NCBI GenBank assembly: GCA_003024785.1
Contig: PUQB01000023.1
Span: 757,316-821,315, forward strand
From: Selaginella tamariscina
Taxonomy: Eukaryota > Streptophyta > Lycopodiopsida > Selaginellales > Selaginellaceae
DNA length: 64,000 bases
Direction of reading: 5' to 3'
Shown: positions 34,086-46,147 of the stretch, piece by piece
How the letters are laid out: every line of letters begins with the position of its first letter
Numbering within the stretch: the first letter of the stretch is position 1
Made by a program: the position numbers and the translations under genes
Notes under the pieces: generated by a model
The model's input: only the letters and a program-made list of their open reading frames with translations
Database searches by the model: none
Told to the model about the DNA's origin: nothing

Positions 34086-36510
34086 GTATCAACATGTTAT
34101 CATGTATCAGCTCTTCACGTCAAAAAGGGTCTTGGGGTGAATTGAAACACTCAAACTTCTTGTAAGGAAACTATAACCTTGCATTGATGATCACTAACAA
34201 AGACATCTATCAAACTTTTTGGATACTTGAGGATAAACTTGTAGCTTTCTTTGGCTTCAACCCATCCCATGTGTCCTATAACTCTTCAAGAGACATGCCA
34301 TAAGTAATCTTTTAGACTACTTTCTAACAATCTTGATATGTCCTAGGCTTGTATCACAAAATTCCATTTGAGACTTACAATTAAAGTTCATAACTTTGAG
34401 CCTTGTATCACTCATGTTTGGGACCAACTATTCTACATTCTCAAATATTAATATATTCCTTGAATTTCTTACTTACACTTTGATAATTCAACACATAACT
34501 GCAACCATGGATTATCTGCTATGTACTACTTTAGATCTTGTGCTTTATACATCTCAAATTGTCTCGGTATCCCTATTCACCGTCAATAGTTCCCCACGAG
34601 TCTTAGCTTCTCTTTTTAGCACATGCTACCTTCCTTTACCAATGCACACTTGAAGTAGCTTTCAGTATCATGCAACTAATTTCTAAAATCTTGTTATTAT
34701 TTAAACCTTTAAAATATGATGGTTTAACTAGTTTTAACTTATTAATTAATTTTCAACAAGGACTCAGAGTCAGAGGAACATGTATTTGAATCAGGTTTTA
34801 TTATCTTTTATGAATTTGGTCTTGATTCATTCTTAGCTACATTATTAATATGATGTCTCTACAAAGTTAGTTTAAGGCCTTGATTTTTTACTAACCAAAT
34901 GTTGCTTAATTTTAAGATGTCATTTGAGACAACCCTCTTTGTCTTAGTGTATGTATACTTTCACTTACTCATTAGTGTCATATTTGTGCCTCAATAATAG
35001 AAAGCTATTTCTTCACTATGAACCCTCATAAAATAGTGTGGGTGACTAAGTAGGCACAATTAGTGTTACATAATGTTTACTTGGATAGGGCTTTCATGCA
35101 TGCAAAGTTACTAGGCAATAAGGGTTGGCTAAACACTAGGATGTAATGTACCCATGCACATCGGTGTAATTTACCAATAATAAAGGTAAGCTATCCCTTG
35201 GGGTGTGACATATCTACACACACAAGAAATTAAGCTGGTACAAAGGATGTGCCTTGCAAGACTTATGATGTTGAGAAAGTAAAACTCTCTCTTGAATGAC
35301 TAACATGCTCTCTTACACTTACTCTACTTAATCTATATGATGGGCAAAAGCCCCCTCCCCTAAGGGCAAACCTAGGGTTAGGTCGATGCTTGTGATGTTC
35401 CTAACCCTATTTAAAACTCATTAAAACTAATTATGGACCTAAATAGAAATTCGATAAGAGAGTGAGAGTTTCTTAAAGATAAATTTTATCTTCGCCTTGA
35501 GTTTCATGAAATTCTAATAATAACAAGCCACCATCCTAAAGATATAGATATAAATGCATTACATTTGAAAGCTTAACAATTGATTTAAGTAAGTAATAAT
35601 AATCACCTCAGTGGAAAAATGAGGCATAGTAAAAATTATGACATCCTAAACATTGTTGGGAGAGGTGGAGAGTTGTGGACATGCTGCAACAACAAGGTGA
35701 GTCAAAGGGAAGGAGATGATCATAATGCAAATAAAAGTATTCAAAAGGAGAGTAGCCATCATGAGGCATCTTTGGAGTGGTGGTTGTCGATACATTAACC
35801 ATTGACTAGGATGGACATCTAACACATAGGCACGACAAATCTCCCATGGCACCTTGGGACTTCAACACTTTGTTAGGGACATGTTGGCACATAATGTTCC
35901 ATCATTAACCATTACCAGCAACGACATTTAACCTTTACACTTGTAGGATAGTGATAGGTTGGTAGGTGACACATCATGCTGATAGTACCAAGTGTTAACA
36001 AATCACACGAGCAACCAACTATCTCAAATTACCAAAAGACAGTGCAAGTTATGTCGAGAGCAAGAAACAATTGAGTCACTACAATATCATCCATCAAAAC
36101 ATGTTGAAGGTTTTTCTTGATATGTAAAGAATCGTCATCCAATAATTATCATCATAATACAACATCATGAATTGGTCCCACCATGAAGTATTAATAGGCT
36201 AAACCCACCACAAAGAACACTTCTTTCTACATCGCTCCCACTACAATCATCCCTTTGCTTGCATACTAGCCATGATGTTGTTTCAATGTTGTTGTGTAGT
36301 GAGTTGTTTGGTTATGAAGTGTATCTGCTTACAAATGCATGTCTCTTTAGCTCCACCAATAGTGTAGTTTCTACATGCATCTAGAATGTGCTCAATGCCT
36401 CTTATTTCACTTGCCTATAGCTACAACTCCTTATGAGCCATTTCCATCAACTTCAGTAACACCATCCGCACCTCCAAGAGCAACAAAGTCAAAGCATGCA
36501 TCACTTTGAT
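34086..36510. other. Long stretch without recognised genes
   Basis: Both strands were scanned. Only short open frames without family resemblance are present, for example 34396-34653 (+) and 35608-35852 (-). Base composition resembles degenerate retroelement DNA, but no diagnostic motif was found. Confidence 0.5.
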
Positions 36511-36519
36511 TAAAGACCA

Positions 36520-36745
36520 AGATCTAGCCAAGCTCTTGAACTCAATCAGGAATGCCTAAATTCGATTGGAGCTCAAGTCAAGCTCCCACTCAAGCTCTAG
36601 TAAAGCTCAATTGTAATTTTAGCCAAGGTTTGGCTAAGCCCCAGTTGAAAGGAACTTGAGTTCATGCCAAGTTCTAACCAAGCTCAGGCCAATGTCTAAT
36701 TAAGCTCTAGCCAAACTGGCTACAACTATGACTAAACTCATGCCT
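36520..36745 (+). repeat. Degenerate CAAGCTC-rich repeat
   Basis: The words AAGCTC, CAAGCTC and TAAGCTC occur more than ten times, with AGCCAA and CTCAAT between them, in an irregular short-period array. No coding sense is seen. Confidence 0.6.
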
Positions 36746-37985
36746 CTATGGCAACTTAGCCACATGTTGATACTATTGTTTCATAATTATGCCCTAATTG
36801 ATACTAGAAGATGAGGAAAATGAAGTTGAAAGAGAATGAATTATTACCTATGGTGAACCAAGGTATTCAATTATGATTGTTGTCTTCACCCTTGTGTCAT
36901 TTTAGAAAATTATTATAAAATCTCTTATGCTAAAGTACATGGTCATGTACCTTAAGTTCACTTTCCACTAATAGATGATTAATTAGTTTAACCAATAAAT
37001 TAAAAGAAATTAGTTATTTTATTATGGATTTGTTTGTCCACTTATTAGTTATTTATGATTTATAATTTACATGGCATGGCACCTGAGTGACACTTTTTTC
37101 GATGGTAACCAAAATAAATATGCAATTTTACCAGGTGTATAGCTATCGAATATAAATTAACAACACGTGTACCAAGATTAATTCACTAGTTAATTAGGTT
37201 TTTCCTTTTTTTCTAATAATAACTTATAAAAAAAAATTTGGCCATTCAAAGTGAAAATGAAGAAATAATAAAAGATCCAGACTTAAAAGTAAAGAATAAA
37301 CAAAAAATTCACTAAAATGTCAATCATCTACATATAATATAAGATACATGCACAATGTTAAATTTAAATATATACATATATATGTACAACATTAATTTTA
37401 AAAATATACACACATATATATATATAAAGAAAGAAGAGATCCCTTTATATGTATAATTAATAAGCAATTGAAATAAATAATTCTTATGTATAAGTAGACA
37501 TATAATATATTATTTGTAAAGTATATAATAGCTAAAAAATCTCTCTTTCTCTCTACACACCCATGCACATATACATTGTCTAAATCACACACACACACCA
37601 CACACACACATATATATATAAAGAGCGAACCAGTACATTATATAGTGACTCCACATAATGAAGGTATTAAAGAGTTAGAGTTTTACAAATAATGAAATTA
37701 ATATATTTTTAAATTAAAAATATTGAGTAAATGCACCTTCATTATAATAAATATATATACAAAAACCCCCTTTAACAACTAGGTAAATGGAAATTATATA
37801 TTGGTAGTTTATATTTAATTCAATTAAACACTTTAATTAAAATCACAACAAGTTATTATTAATAATGTGGCATTTTTTAATTTACAAAAGGTCAAATAAC
37901 CACTCACATGTTAAATTAAGCCTCTAAATTTTTATAAAGAAATTTTAAAATTTTCTTATTTTAAAAATAACAGTGATGTGAATCT
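36746..37985. other. AT-rich, microsatellite-bearing spacer
   Basis: No gene is seen. Microsatellite runs (TATATA, CACACA, TCTCTC) lie at 37365-37430 and 37540-37620. The remainder is AT-rich. Confidence 0.6.
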
Positions 37986-38286
37986 AGTCTCCTTACATAT
38001 CAAAAACCGGTGCAAAATGATTTTTACTTTGTATATAAAATTTTAATAAGTTCTCAGACCCTTGTTTTAAATCATGTATTGTATTAGGTCTTATGGCTCT
38101 GTGGCTTGTTCCAACAAGTAGGCTCATGCCGTTCCATTTGTGCTCCTCAGGCGTGAGACGCCACCAACGAAGGCGGAATTGGGATGGCAAGAGGCAGCAG
38201 CAGGATGAGTCCACTAATGTGAGGTTGACTATCACTTTGGAGGACTTGGGGAGGGGCACGAAAGAATCTATAGAGAAAGTGGTAGC

Positions 38287-39549
38287 ATGGGCAATAAATG
38301 GTTATCGAGCTTGAGTATGAATAAATTGGAATTGGCTCTGATTCGGATGCACTCCACGCGATATAGTGTAGGTTTGTATGCAGTGTGCTTTCTGATGACA
38401 GTTGTTGTGGTAGTGGCGGTGACTAGAAAATACCGTTGGCATCGCCAGACCCCTAAAACAATAGTGAGAAGGGACCGGAGCTTGGGAGGTAAGGAAGTTG
38501 TGGTTGCAATGGGCACAAGAGCAGCAAATGTGCATACACGTATGGATGATCCTTCGTTATCTTCAAGCCAGCATCACCAGCAGTGTCACACCAATGGAAG
38601 CAATGTACGGTTGCCTCACTGGTGGTCTGCTGTAAAGGGATCCCTTTCTACCTCAGATGAATATTCTCAAGCACGAGTCAATGCTCTCTTGCGAGGTAAA
38701 AATTTGTTAAAAATCGAATGGCCATAGGCACTTAAATAAACTCAACATATCGATGGACATACACGTGTACTTATTTACAAGTGTATCTAGTGTATCCGCT
38801 TGAAGCATATAAGTATACACCGCTTCATTCGTTGTTCTCAGTCATTTTGGACAAGCGACTGAGTGGCAAAGATTTTGAGGAAACTGATGTCATTGAGGTA
38901 AAGCGTGAGCCATGTATGTTTATTAAGTTTAGTGCTTCTGTGCTGAACAGATTAGACAGGCTTGCCGACATTCCAATGCCAAGGTGGACTTTGGCACTGA
39001 AAATACGTGCGATTCATTTTTCCGTGCTGCGCTTGCGTTTCTGCTTTCGGCGTGTGCGAAGTCTGTTGAGAATACTGGCTTATTGGCGGTAGCTGATATT
39101 TTCTTTTGCAGATGTGGTCCTAATTCAACATTTGAATATGCTGGTGAAACCATGGTCTCTTTCATCTGTGGACTAGCTACAAATATAAACCTTGATCCTG
39201 TGAAGGCAAGTTCTATTGTTAATGCTGCAGTAGCTGCTCGCACCCGTGCAGGGTTCTTACAAGCATGGGAGTGAGCATAGGCATGAGTATGGAATACTCA
39301 CGCATTTCTCTAACAGGCCAACGTTGTTCAAGGGAATGCAGCTGAAGCCTATCAAAACATCGAACAACTTGTATGCATGCATATTGTATTCCCACCAGAG
39401 CCACATTCGGTATGCAGTCTGTGATTGATTACAACATCCTTACCTTTTTTCCATCACAGCCTCAGATGGAGATGGTTGCAAGCGGCCTTCAAGGTCGACT
39501 TCCCGCCCATGCACGAAAGGAGTTGCTAACATGTACACCAAATATGTAG
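38287..39549 (+). CDS. Conserved plant protein with one membrane segment, five exons
   Basis: Exon 1 (38287-38695) encodes MGNKWLSSLSMNKLELALIR and a hydrophobic segment YSVGLYAVCFLMTVVVVVAV at residues about 26-46, then a basic linker. Frame-consistent introns are 38696-38841, 38898-38950 and 39410-39459. Exon 2 gives DKRLSGKDFEETDVIE, exon 3 IRQACRHSNAKVDF...FRAALAFLLSACAKS and GPNSTFEYAGETMVSFICGLA, exon 4 NVVQGNAAEAYQNIEQLV, exon 5 PQMEMVASGLQGRLPAHARK to TAG at 39549. This order resembles a plant protein family of unknown function that I recognise but cannot name. Exon 3 would need to end after TGG at 39268, yet the visible GTGAGC donor starts at 39271, so two extra bases disturb the junction. 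The start codon is the first in frame before the hydrophobic segment. Confidence 0.65.
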
Positions 39550-39639
39550 ACAAGCATAGATATATTGCAATTGAGGCTTTGTCTCTCGATTCTTAATTTT
39601 TAAATGTTCATGTTTTTTAGGCTGTTTTTTTAGTAGTTG

Positions 39640-41480
39640 GCCATGGCCACTTTTGCTTTCCATCCCTCAACAATGTGATATAGTTGCTCTGTCGAGTCTT
39701 TCTGCCCGAGCTCTATGCAATCAATTACACACCTCAGAAAACTCTGGAATGAGGGCCTCTTTAGTTTCCTCTGTGGCGTCGTCAGTATTTTTATAAACTG
39801 TCAACACGTTAACTACTTGTTTACGAGATAGGACACAAAAGAATGACGTGTTGTGTACGATCCTCATCATCAAAGTCCGCTTCTTTTAACATTCAGAAGA
39901 AGAAAACACAAATGAGAGAGACGGCTAAACTCAATAAGCCTGGTGGCCTCACAACGTCGCTTTTTTTAACATCAAATGAGAGAGACGACTAAGCTCAATA
40001 AGCCTGGCTACGTCGCTTTTTTAACATCTATACAACAGAAAACACAAATGAGAGAGAGACGACGAAACTGAATCTGGCTATACCTGTTCGTAGTGCTCAA
40101 TATCATGTAGTAGATCATATCTCAATGTAGTTCAGAAAACCAGGATACGGTTCCTTCTTTTGTTTACAATAGTCTGTGGTAAGGAGCTTTCCGGTTTTAA
40201 CCAGTTAAATATCCTGTAGATACTCAAAGAGCTATAACTTCTCTTGTGTCCGACTGTAGATAACATGAAAAGAGTTCACCGAGAAAGTCTTCTCCGTACA
40301 ATCAGCAACTTCAAATTCCACCAGACATTTTCGACGAATAGAGCGCTCCATGGATATCATGTTGACAGACAGGTCAATTCCAACGACTTCACCATCAAAT
40401 TCTCTGCCATGTAGAAGTCACCGCAGCCAACATCTAAAACTTTCTGACCAGGTTGGAGTTTTAACATTTTAACAAACTCCTCAGTTGTTTCTGCATAAAT
40501 AACATCGTTACCCTTACCGAGCCCCCTTGTGCTCACAAATCCGTCCCCAAAGATTCGTTCGTATCTCAGAATCCCAAGCTCAGTATACTGAACAGTATCC
40601 AAAAAAAGTGCTGAAACTCTTCGCCTTAGGCCCAGCACATTTGACTTTCTTCCACATCCGGCAAATCTAAGCACATAAGTGACAATGAACGGATCCCCAA
40701 GAACAGAGAAAACTATCGCTAACCTGATTCTGATTCCGCTTGTTTCTAGCGTAACCAGAAACACACTTAAATAGACAAGCTGAAGCTTGGAGTAAGTTCC
40801 ATCTTCTTCTTCTTCAACAAAGCATTATTCAAGAACCTGATCAAGAGGATAATGGACATCGCTAAACAGGACACCTACGTTACCTTATTGTAAACCTTTG
40901 CTCACGGTAGTGGGTTGGATTGCTTTTCCGTTTGTGGTGTCCAGATTGTTGGAAACACGACTCACGAAAGAAACTATGACCCCAACTTTCAGCCAGTTCT
41001 GCCAGATCCATAACCTTCAACCTGTTTGTTAATGGGTCAAAAACCCCACTGTTTGATGTTACACCTCACTGTCAGATAGGTACATGAGTAGGAGAAGATG
41101 ACATCCATTGATGCTAAGGACACCGAGGTCCTTAGAAGTGACATCAGCACACCAAAACTCCACATTCTCATTGTGGCCATTCAACACGTAAGACAATAGA
41201 AAAGCCTACCTTGTCAATGACCGACTGCACAAAGTCCATTGCAATAACATGGATCCCCAGCGAAACGTCCAATGCCAGCGCCCAGCTCTATCATATGAAT
41301 CCCTTAGCATTGCCAGGATCGATCTGCATGCAGGAGCTATTAAAAAAAGTGAATAGTCAGCCTACATCAGGACGCTCTTCCTCGTCGAGTTTTGCCGCCT
41401 TGCTGTCCAATAGCATCTCTTCCACAGTAAGGGCACTGGAATGCTCCTTCCAGTAGTTCAGTTGCAGGTCCCGTTCCACT
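39640..41480 (-). pseudogene. Phosphoethanolamine N-methyltransferase (PEAMT) pseudogene
   Basis: Plant PEAMT makes phosphocholine by three S-adenosylmethionine-dependent methylations in the cytosol. The minus strand shows the expected order: [20 protein letters not shown] and EEERPD (41470-41370), IELGAGIGRF (first methyltransferase motif I, about 41280), [19 protein letters not shown] (about 40950), then FLDTVQY...[28 protein letters not shown], and [20 protein letters not shown] (40640-40390). [23 protein letters not shown] follows near 40330. The second-domain motif I lacks about four residues between GCG and DFYMAE, removing the glycine loop. Frames change several times and stops occur. 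A possible C-terminal relic EQLYHIVEGWKAKV lies at 39640-39700. Confidence 0.75.
39885..40085. repeat. Three-copy tandem repeat of about 65 bp
   Basis: The words AAATGAGAGAGACG, AAACTCAATAAGCCTGG and CGTCGCTTTTTTTAACATC recur in order from about 39910, 39973 and 40045. The array lies inside the PEAMT pseudogene, probably in former intron DNA. Confidence 0.7.
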
Positions 41481-41698
41481 GCACAAGACAAGAGAAACTA
41501 GAAGAGTAACTTACAACCTTCAATGGCCAGACGAGCTCGAGAGAAAGTGCGAGAGCGTTTCTCATGCGCCAAAAGATTAATATATCGATCCCTAATCATG
41601 GCGACGTAACATTTTAAAATTTACAGGGGTCGGTCAAATGTGACCGTTGTGAGTCTTAACATTGAGTCCTACCAACAAGTTAGCTAAGTGAACACACT

Positions 41699-43698
41699 AT
41701 GGGCTGGACAATATGCTTTTGTTGCTGCTGTCTCGTTCCTATTGTGTTTGGCACAATAGCAGAATGTGCTGGGGATGCCGGCTTCTCCTTCTTCAATTTC
41801 CAGCCGGGAGTTATGACCTTGCTGGGCGATGCATTTGTGAAGAACGACAGTGTTCAGCTCACACAATACAGCATGAGTTCAGGTCGTGCAATCTATCCTA
41901 CAACCGTCAAACTTGCAGACAAGGCCACCGGCTCCCTGGCCTCTTTCAAGACATCCTTCACATTCTCCATCATTAATCAGGACATGGTCCACTTCGGAGA
42001 TGGTTTAGCTTTTATTGTTGTTCCTAACAACTACACTGTGGGAGGGCCAGGTGGATGGATCGGTCTCCTCAACTCAACTGCTACCCTAGACGACAGATTG
42101 CACAGTTTTGCAGTGGAGTTCGATACTTTCCTCAATGTAGAGTTTATGGATCCCAATGACAACCATGTTGGGGTTAACGTGAACAGCATGAGATCTCTAC
42201 AGTTCGCAGATGCGGGCTCTGCTAGTATCCAGCTCAAGAGTGGCAAGAGGATCACAGCTTGGATCGAGTACGATAGCATCAGGCAGGAGCTGGAGGTGAG
42301 CTTGAGCTACAATAGTGATCAAAAACCTCAAAAACGGCTTCTTTCCCTCAGCATCAACCTGTCTGGGATACTCAGTGATAATATGTTCGTTGGGTTCTCA
42401 TCTGCCACTGGAGGACATGTGGAGCTCCATTGCATACACGCATGGAGCTTTAGCAGTGCTCTAACGCAGCAGCCCATTGATATACCGGCTTCTGCACCTG
42501 TAGCAGATATCCCAACCAGTGACCATCGTGAGCTGCAGGGCAAGTGTAGCCGCAAATTATGCATGCTCACAACTGCCAAGTTTCTTGCCATTTCAACATC
42601 ATCTTCCATTGCAGGGGCTGTGACATTGTGCATTTTCTTCTGGCTCCTCTGCAGCAAGTGCCGAGTTTACAACCATCTGATGAAGAGAAGCACCTCATTT
42701 AAGCTCGACACTGCAGCAACAGGGGCCTCAATGATTGTTGGGGCACCTCGCAAGTTCACGTACAAGGAGTTGACCTTGGCAACCAAGGGATTTAGTCCCA
42801 GCGAGGTGCTTGGACACGGTGCATTTGGAACGGTCTACAAAGGAGGAATGTGCCTGCATGGTAACAATGTCCAAATTGCTGTGAAGCGTGCAGACCGGGG
42901 AAGCAAGCATGGCAAGGAGGAGTTTCTGTCGGAGCTGTCAATAATTAGTCGACTCAGACACCGCAACCTTGTACAACTGCAAGGCTGGTGCCATGAGAAA
43001 GTGAACTACTGCTTGTCTACGACTACATGCCCAATGGCAGCCTAGACAAGCTTTTGTTTACTAACACCATGGCTGTCCTCAGTTGGAGCATACGGTTCAA
43101 AGTTGTGATGGGAATTGCCACAGCACTAGCCTATTTACACAGTGAATGGGAACAGCAAGTGGTACACAGGGATATCAAATCCAGCAATATAATGCTGGAT
43201 ACAAATTTCAACGCAAGGCTGGGTGACTTTGGGTTGGCAAGACTAATTGAGCATGACACCAGCCCGGAGACGACTATAACAGCAGGGACAGTGGGATACC
43301 TTGCTCCAGAATATTTGCACATAGGAAAAGCCACAGAGAAAACTGACGTGTTCAGCTTTGGAGTGGTTTCCTTGGAAGTTGCAACGGGGCGTAGGCCAAT
43401 AGACAAGGACAACCGTACTGTTCTGGTAGACTGGGTGTGGAAGCTGCACAAGGAGGGAAGATTGGTGGAGGCTGCAGACCCAAGGCTAGAGACCAATTTT
43501 GACAAACACCAGATGCGCTTGTTGCTTCATCTTGGGCTCTTGTGCTCCCATCCTGACCCTGTTACAAGGCCAACCATGAAGTGTGCTGTTCAAATTCTCT
43601 CTGGGGCCACCTCCATTCCGACTTTACCCTGTCTCCAGCCCACGCCATCGTTCACCTCCAATCCATCCTTCACCATTCACGACATCCTTTTCGATTAA
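41699..43698 (+). CDS. L-type lectin-domain receptor-like kinase, one frameshift
   Basis: Such proteins sit in the plasma membrane and couple an extracellular legume-lectin domain to a Ser/Thr kinase. Residues 1-25 are a signal peptide rich in C, then a lectin domain to about 258 (FSFFNFQPG, DGLAFIVVP, HSFAVEFDTFLN, DNHVGVNVNS, VGFSSATGG). A membrane segment (FLAISTSSSIAGAVTLCIFF) is near residue 300. The kinase has GHGAFGTVYKG, AVKR, VVHRDIKSSNIMLD, LGDFGLARL, GTVGYLAPEYL and DVFSFGVVSLEVATG, all catalytic residues present. One base is missing near 43005: the frame ending GWCHEK continues one frame over as ELLLVYDYMPNGSLD. Total would be about 666 residues, normal for the family. Intronless, as usual for this group. 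A single lesion could be an assembly error. Confidence 0.9.
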
Positions 43699-44129
43699 AG
43701 AATGAGATATATATTGTACTCCCTTTTCAGTTTATTTCGTGTTTTATATATATTTTAATTATTAAATTTCAGTTTACTATAGAGTTTAATTATTAAATTT
43801 GAATGATGTCTGAGACTCCAACCGTGACTTGCTGAACAAATTACACAGTTATTTATTTATTAATATTACATATAGTGAAAGATTAGATATTGATAAAATC
43901 TTGTGAATGTCAGCTGAGTAACTCTTATTCAAAATTACCTATAAAATGTTATATATAGTAGAACCTCTCTAAATTAAATATATTAAGATGGAGTCAAAAA
44001 AATTAAATTAGACATGGTTTTAAGTTGACATCGATTCCTGATTTTCTATCCAACAGGTCAGGCACTCCCCTACATTCACACAACCATTCTCACACACTCA
44101 AAACAACAACATATGTGACATTAATCACA
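43699..44129. other. AT-rich downstream spacer
   Basis: No gene is seen. The stretch follows the receptor kinase and contains only AT-rich low-complexity DNA and short CA runs. Confidence 0.5.
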
Positions 44130-44750
44130 CATAACCATGTTTTCTCTAGACATTCGTTATATCTTTCACTCTTCTTCTTATGTCGCCTTTTTGTGGTTTG
44201 AATCATGCAACCTTTACCATACATCTTCAAATAATTTGGTTATATGACACATCTAGAATAATAAGGACAATCGTTAATTTTTGAAGATTCTTACAGTAAT
44301 TAAAATATGGTTTAATTTTTATTTAACAAAGTGTGGAGTTTGCACTTTTACATCACTATTGACTTTTATGTCATCTGCACTCATTGATGTGGTTTCAATT
44401 TCCTCCCACCACCTTGTTTTAAACCAAAAAAGGCATATAATTTTGTATTTACGACAACATAGTACCCTTTTAACTCTCGAACAATAATCTTTCAATAATC
44501 GACTACATGCTTATATAATTCTGAATAACTAGTCGCCTTATCAAAATTATTTGGTAATGATTTTTAATCTCATGTCACATACTTTTTAATGACATCAATA
44601 ATAAGCTCTTGTTCTTTGAGTTGAACATTTAATAAAATATGGTATAGTTGTCCTTTTTAGAGAAGTGACTTTCCTCTCCACTTTTGAAAAGCATTAAGCC
44701 CTATTTAGGTAACCACTTATGTTTTAATGGTTGTAACTTATATTGTATAA
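44130..44750 (-). mobile_element. DUF7869-type element, 3' fragment
   Basis: Inverted match to 26000-26530 of the plus-strand copy, including the Asn-Lys-Ser-Leu-Leu region DNA near 44610 and CATGCAACCTTTACCATAC at 44204-44222. About 45 bases around the REPEATED CAAATTATC...GTATG segment are shortened. It is cut at the start of the next palindrome array. Confidence 0.55.
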
Positions 44751-44769
44751 TAGATATACCACCTATTAT

Positions 44770-45010
44770 TAATATAATTAACCCTACCAATGCTTCCCCG
44801 CCTCTTAGAATGGTGAGTGGGATTAATCGTGTTCATAATTTTTTAAGATTAATCTTGCCATCCCTTCTCCGTCTCAAAAAGTTGTGGAAAGGATTAATTT
44901 CATCAACCATTTTAAAAGGCAGAGACGCACCCTTTCTCATTTTAAAGAGTTTTGGGTAGGATTAATCTCGCTAGGAGGTGAGGAAGCATTTGTGAGATTA
45001 ATCCGACCAC
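44770..45010. repeat. Degenerate palindrome array, copy 3
   Basis: Five or six strongly decayed copies, such as GAGTGGGATTAATCGTGTT, AAAGGATTAATTTCATC and TTGTGAGATTAATCCGACC, with spacers CCTTCTCCGTCTCAAAAAG related to those in copies 1 and 2. It is the most decayed of the three arrays. Confidence 0.7.
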
Positions 45011-45039
45011 TCTATCGAGAACTCTCTGAGATCTTGACT

Positions 45040-46110
45040 AACCAAGAATTTTAAGTAAGAATAGGATAAATCCTTAACAAATTCTAGTGCAAATTTAAAG
45101 GATTCCTAAACCTTAAAAATAATAGCGAGAATATAAATTTATTTACATAAACCCTAAATTTTGATTAAGTCGTTACAAGTAGTTTTAAATTTATTTATAA
45201 TACTTATAAATAGCACAGGAGGCGTCGTGCTTTTTTGTAAATAATAATACCCAATTTAGTGTCTCTCATCTATTGAGGAAAAAGAAAATCTGAAGAAAAA
45301 AATGATATAGATCTAAATTTGAGTAGAAAATTAAAAAACGTTTTTAAATTTATATGTCAGAATTTTAAATTTTTAACATTTTGATATAAAAAGAAATTTA
45401 AAATGAGTTAACACAAATGATTAACTCTTTGATAGTATTGCATAAGATTTCAATGCTTTTTAAAATTGCATTTAACATTAGCAAGTGATTCAAGTTGTAA
45501 ATTATATAAAATTCAAGTAATTATTCTATATTTGTTTATAATAGGATTTTCTTAATTATTTTCTTATTTTCTAAGAATATTTTAATATTAAACCTTATTA
45601 TCAATATTAAATCAATATATATTATAATTGCATATAACTATATAATATATTATTATGTATCATTTAAATATGTTCATAGTGTGTATATAAATTTACTTTC
45701 ACTTTATTTCAATGTTTCTTTCACACACATATATAGACACAATTAAAAAGTTACATAATATACATACACACATATGAACACAAGAGCGTTTACATGTAAC
45801 ACACAAAACATTCATACATATGCATATGCACACACATAATACAATAGACTGTCACAAACAAACATCCATAGACACACATAATATACACACACATACATGC
45901 ACATCACAAACACATATTAGACACTAAAAATAGCCATAGACAAACTCACACACAGGACTTTCACATGCACACAACACACACATTAAAGCACCCATAGAGA
46001 CACATATGCACACACATACACAAGCCGATGAGTCGATCACAAATAAATAATGTTTAAGGTCTAGAGTTTAGCATCTAGCTTTGTGTTTAGGGTTTAGGGT
46101 TTAAACCCCA
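45040..46110 (+). repeat. Composite repeat copy 3, body and microsatellite
   Basis: Same order as copy 1: CCTAAACC-type start, GGCGTCGTGC with a weak TATA box near 45236, AT-rich body with a GAATATT word near 45576, CA-rich microsatellite (45720-46020), CACAAGCCGATGAGT at 46020 and TTTAGGGTTTAGGGTTTAAA at 46087-46106. The short lysine-rich frame is broken here. Confidence 0.75.
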
Positions 46111-46147
46111 AACCAAGCATTTATCATTACACACTTTATGGGCTAGG

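Noticed and set aside
33300-36500. Host genes in the long gene-poor interval
   Set aside because: Only short frames without motif, codon bias or splice continuity are present.
38093-38314. Upstream open frame (MALWLVP...) as start of the conserved gene
   Set aside because: It overlaps exon 1 in another frame, has no domain and cannot be joined without loss of the hydrophobic segment.
39089-39111. 23-nt intron (GTAGCTGATATTTTCTTTTGCAG) in exon 3
   Set aside because: The frame is open through it, its removal would shift the frame, and it is too short to splice.
41031-41866. Minus-strand frames over the receptor kinase
   Set aside because: They are shadows of the lectin domain coding frame on the plus strand.
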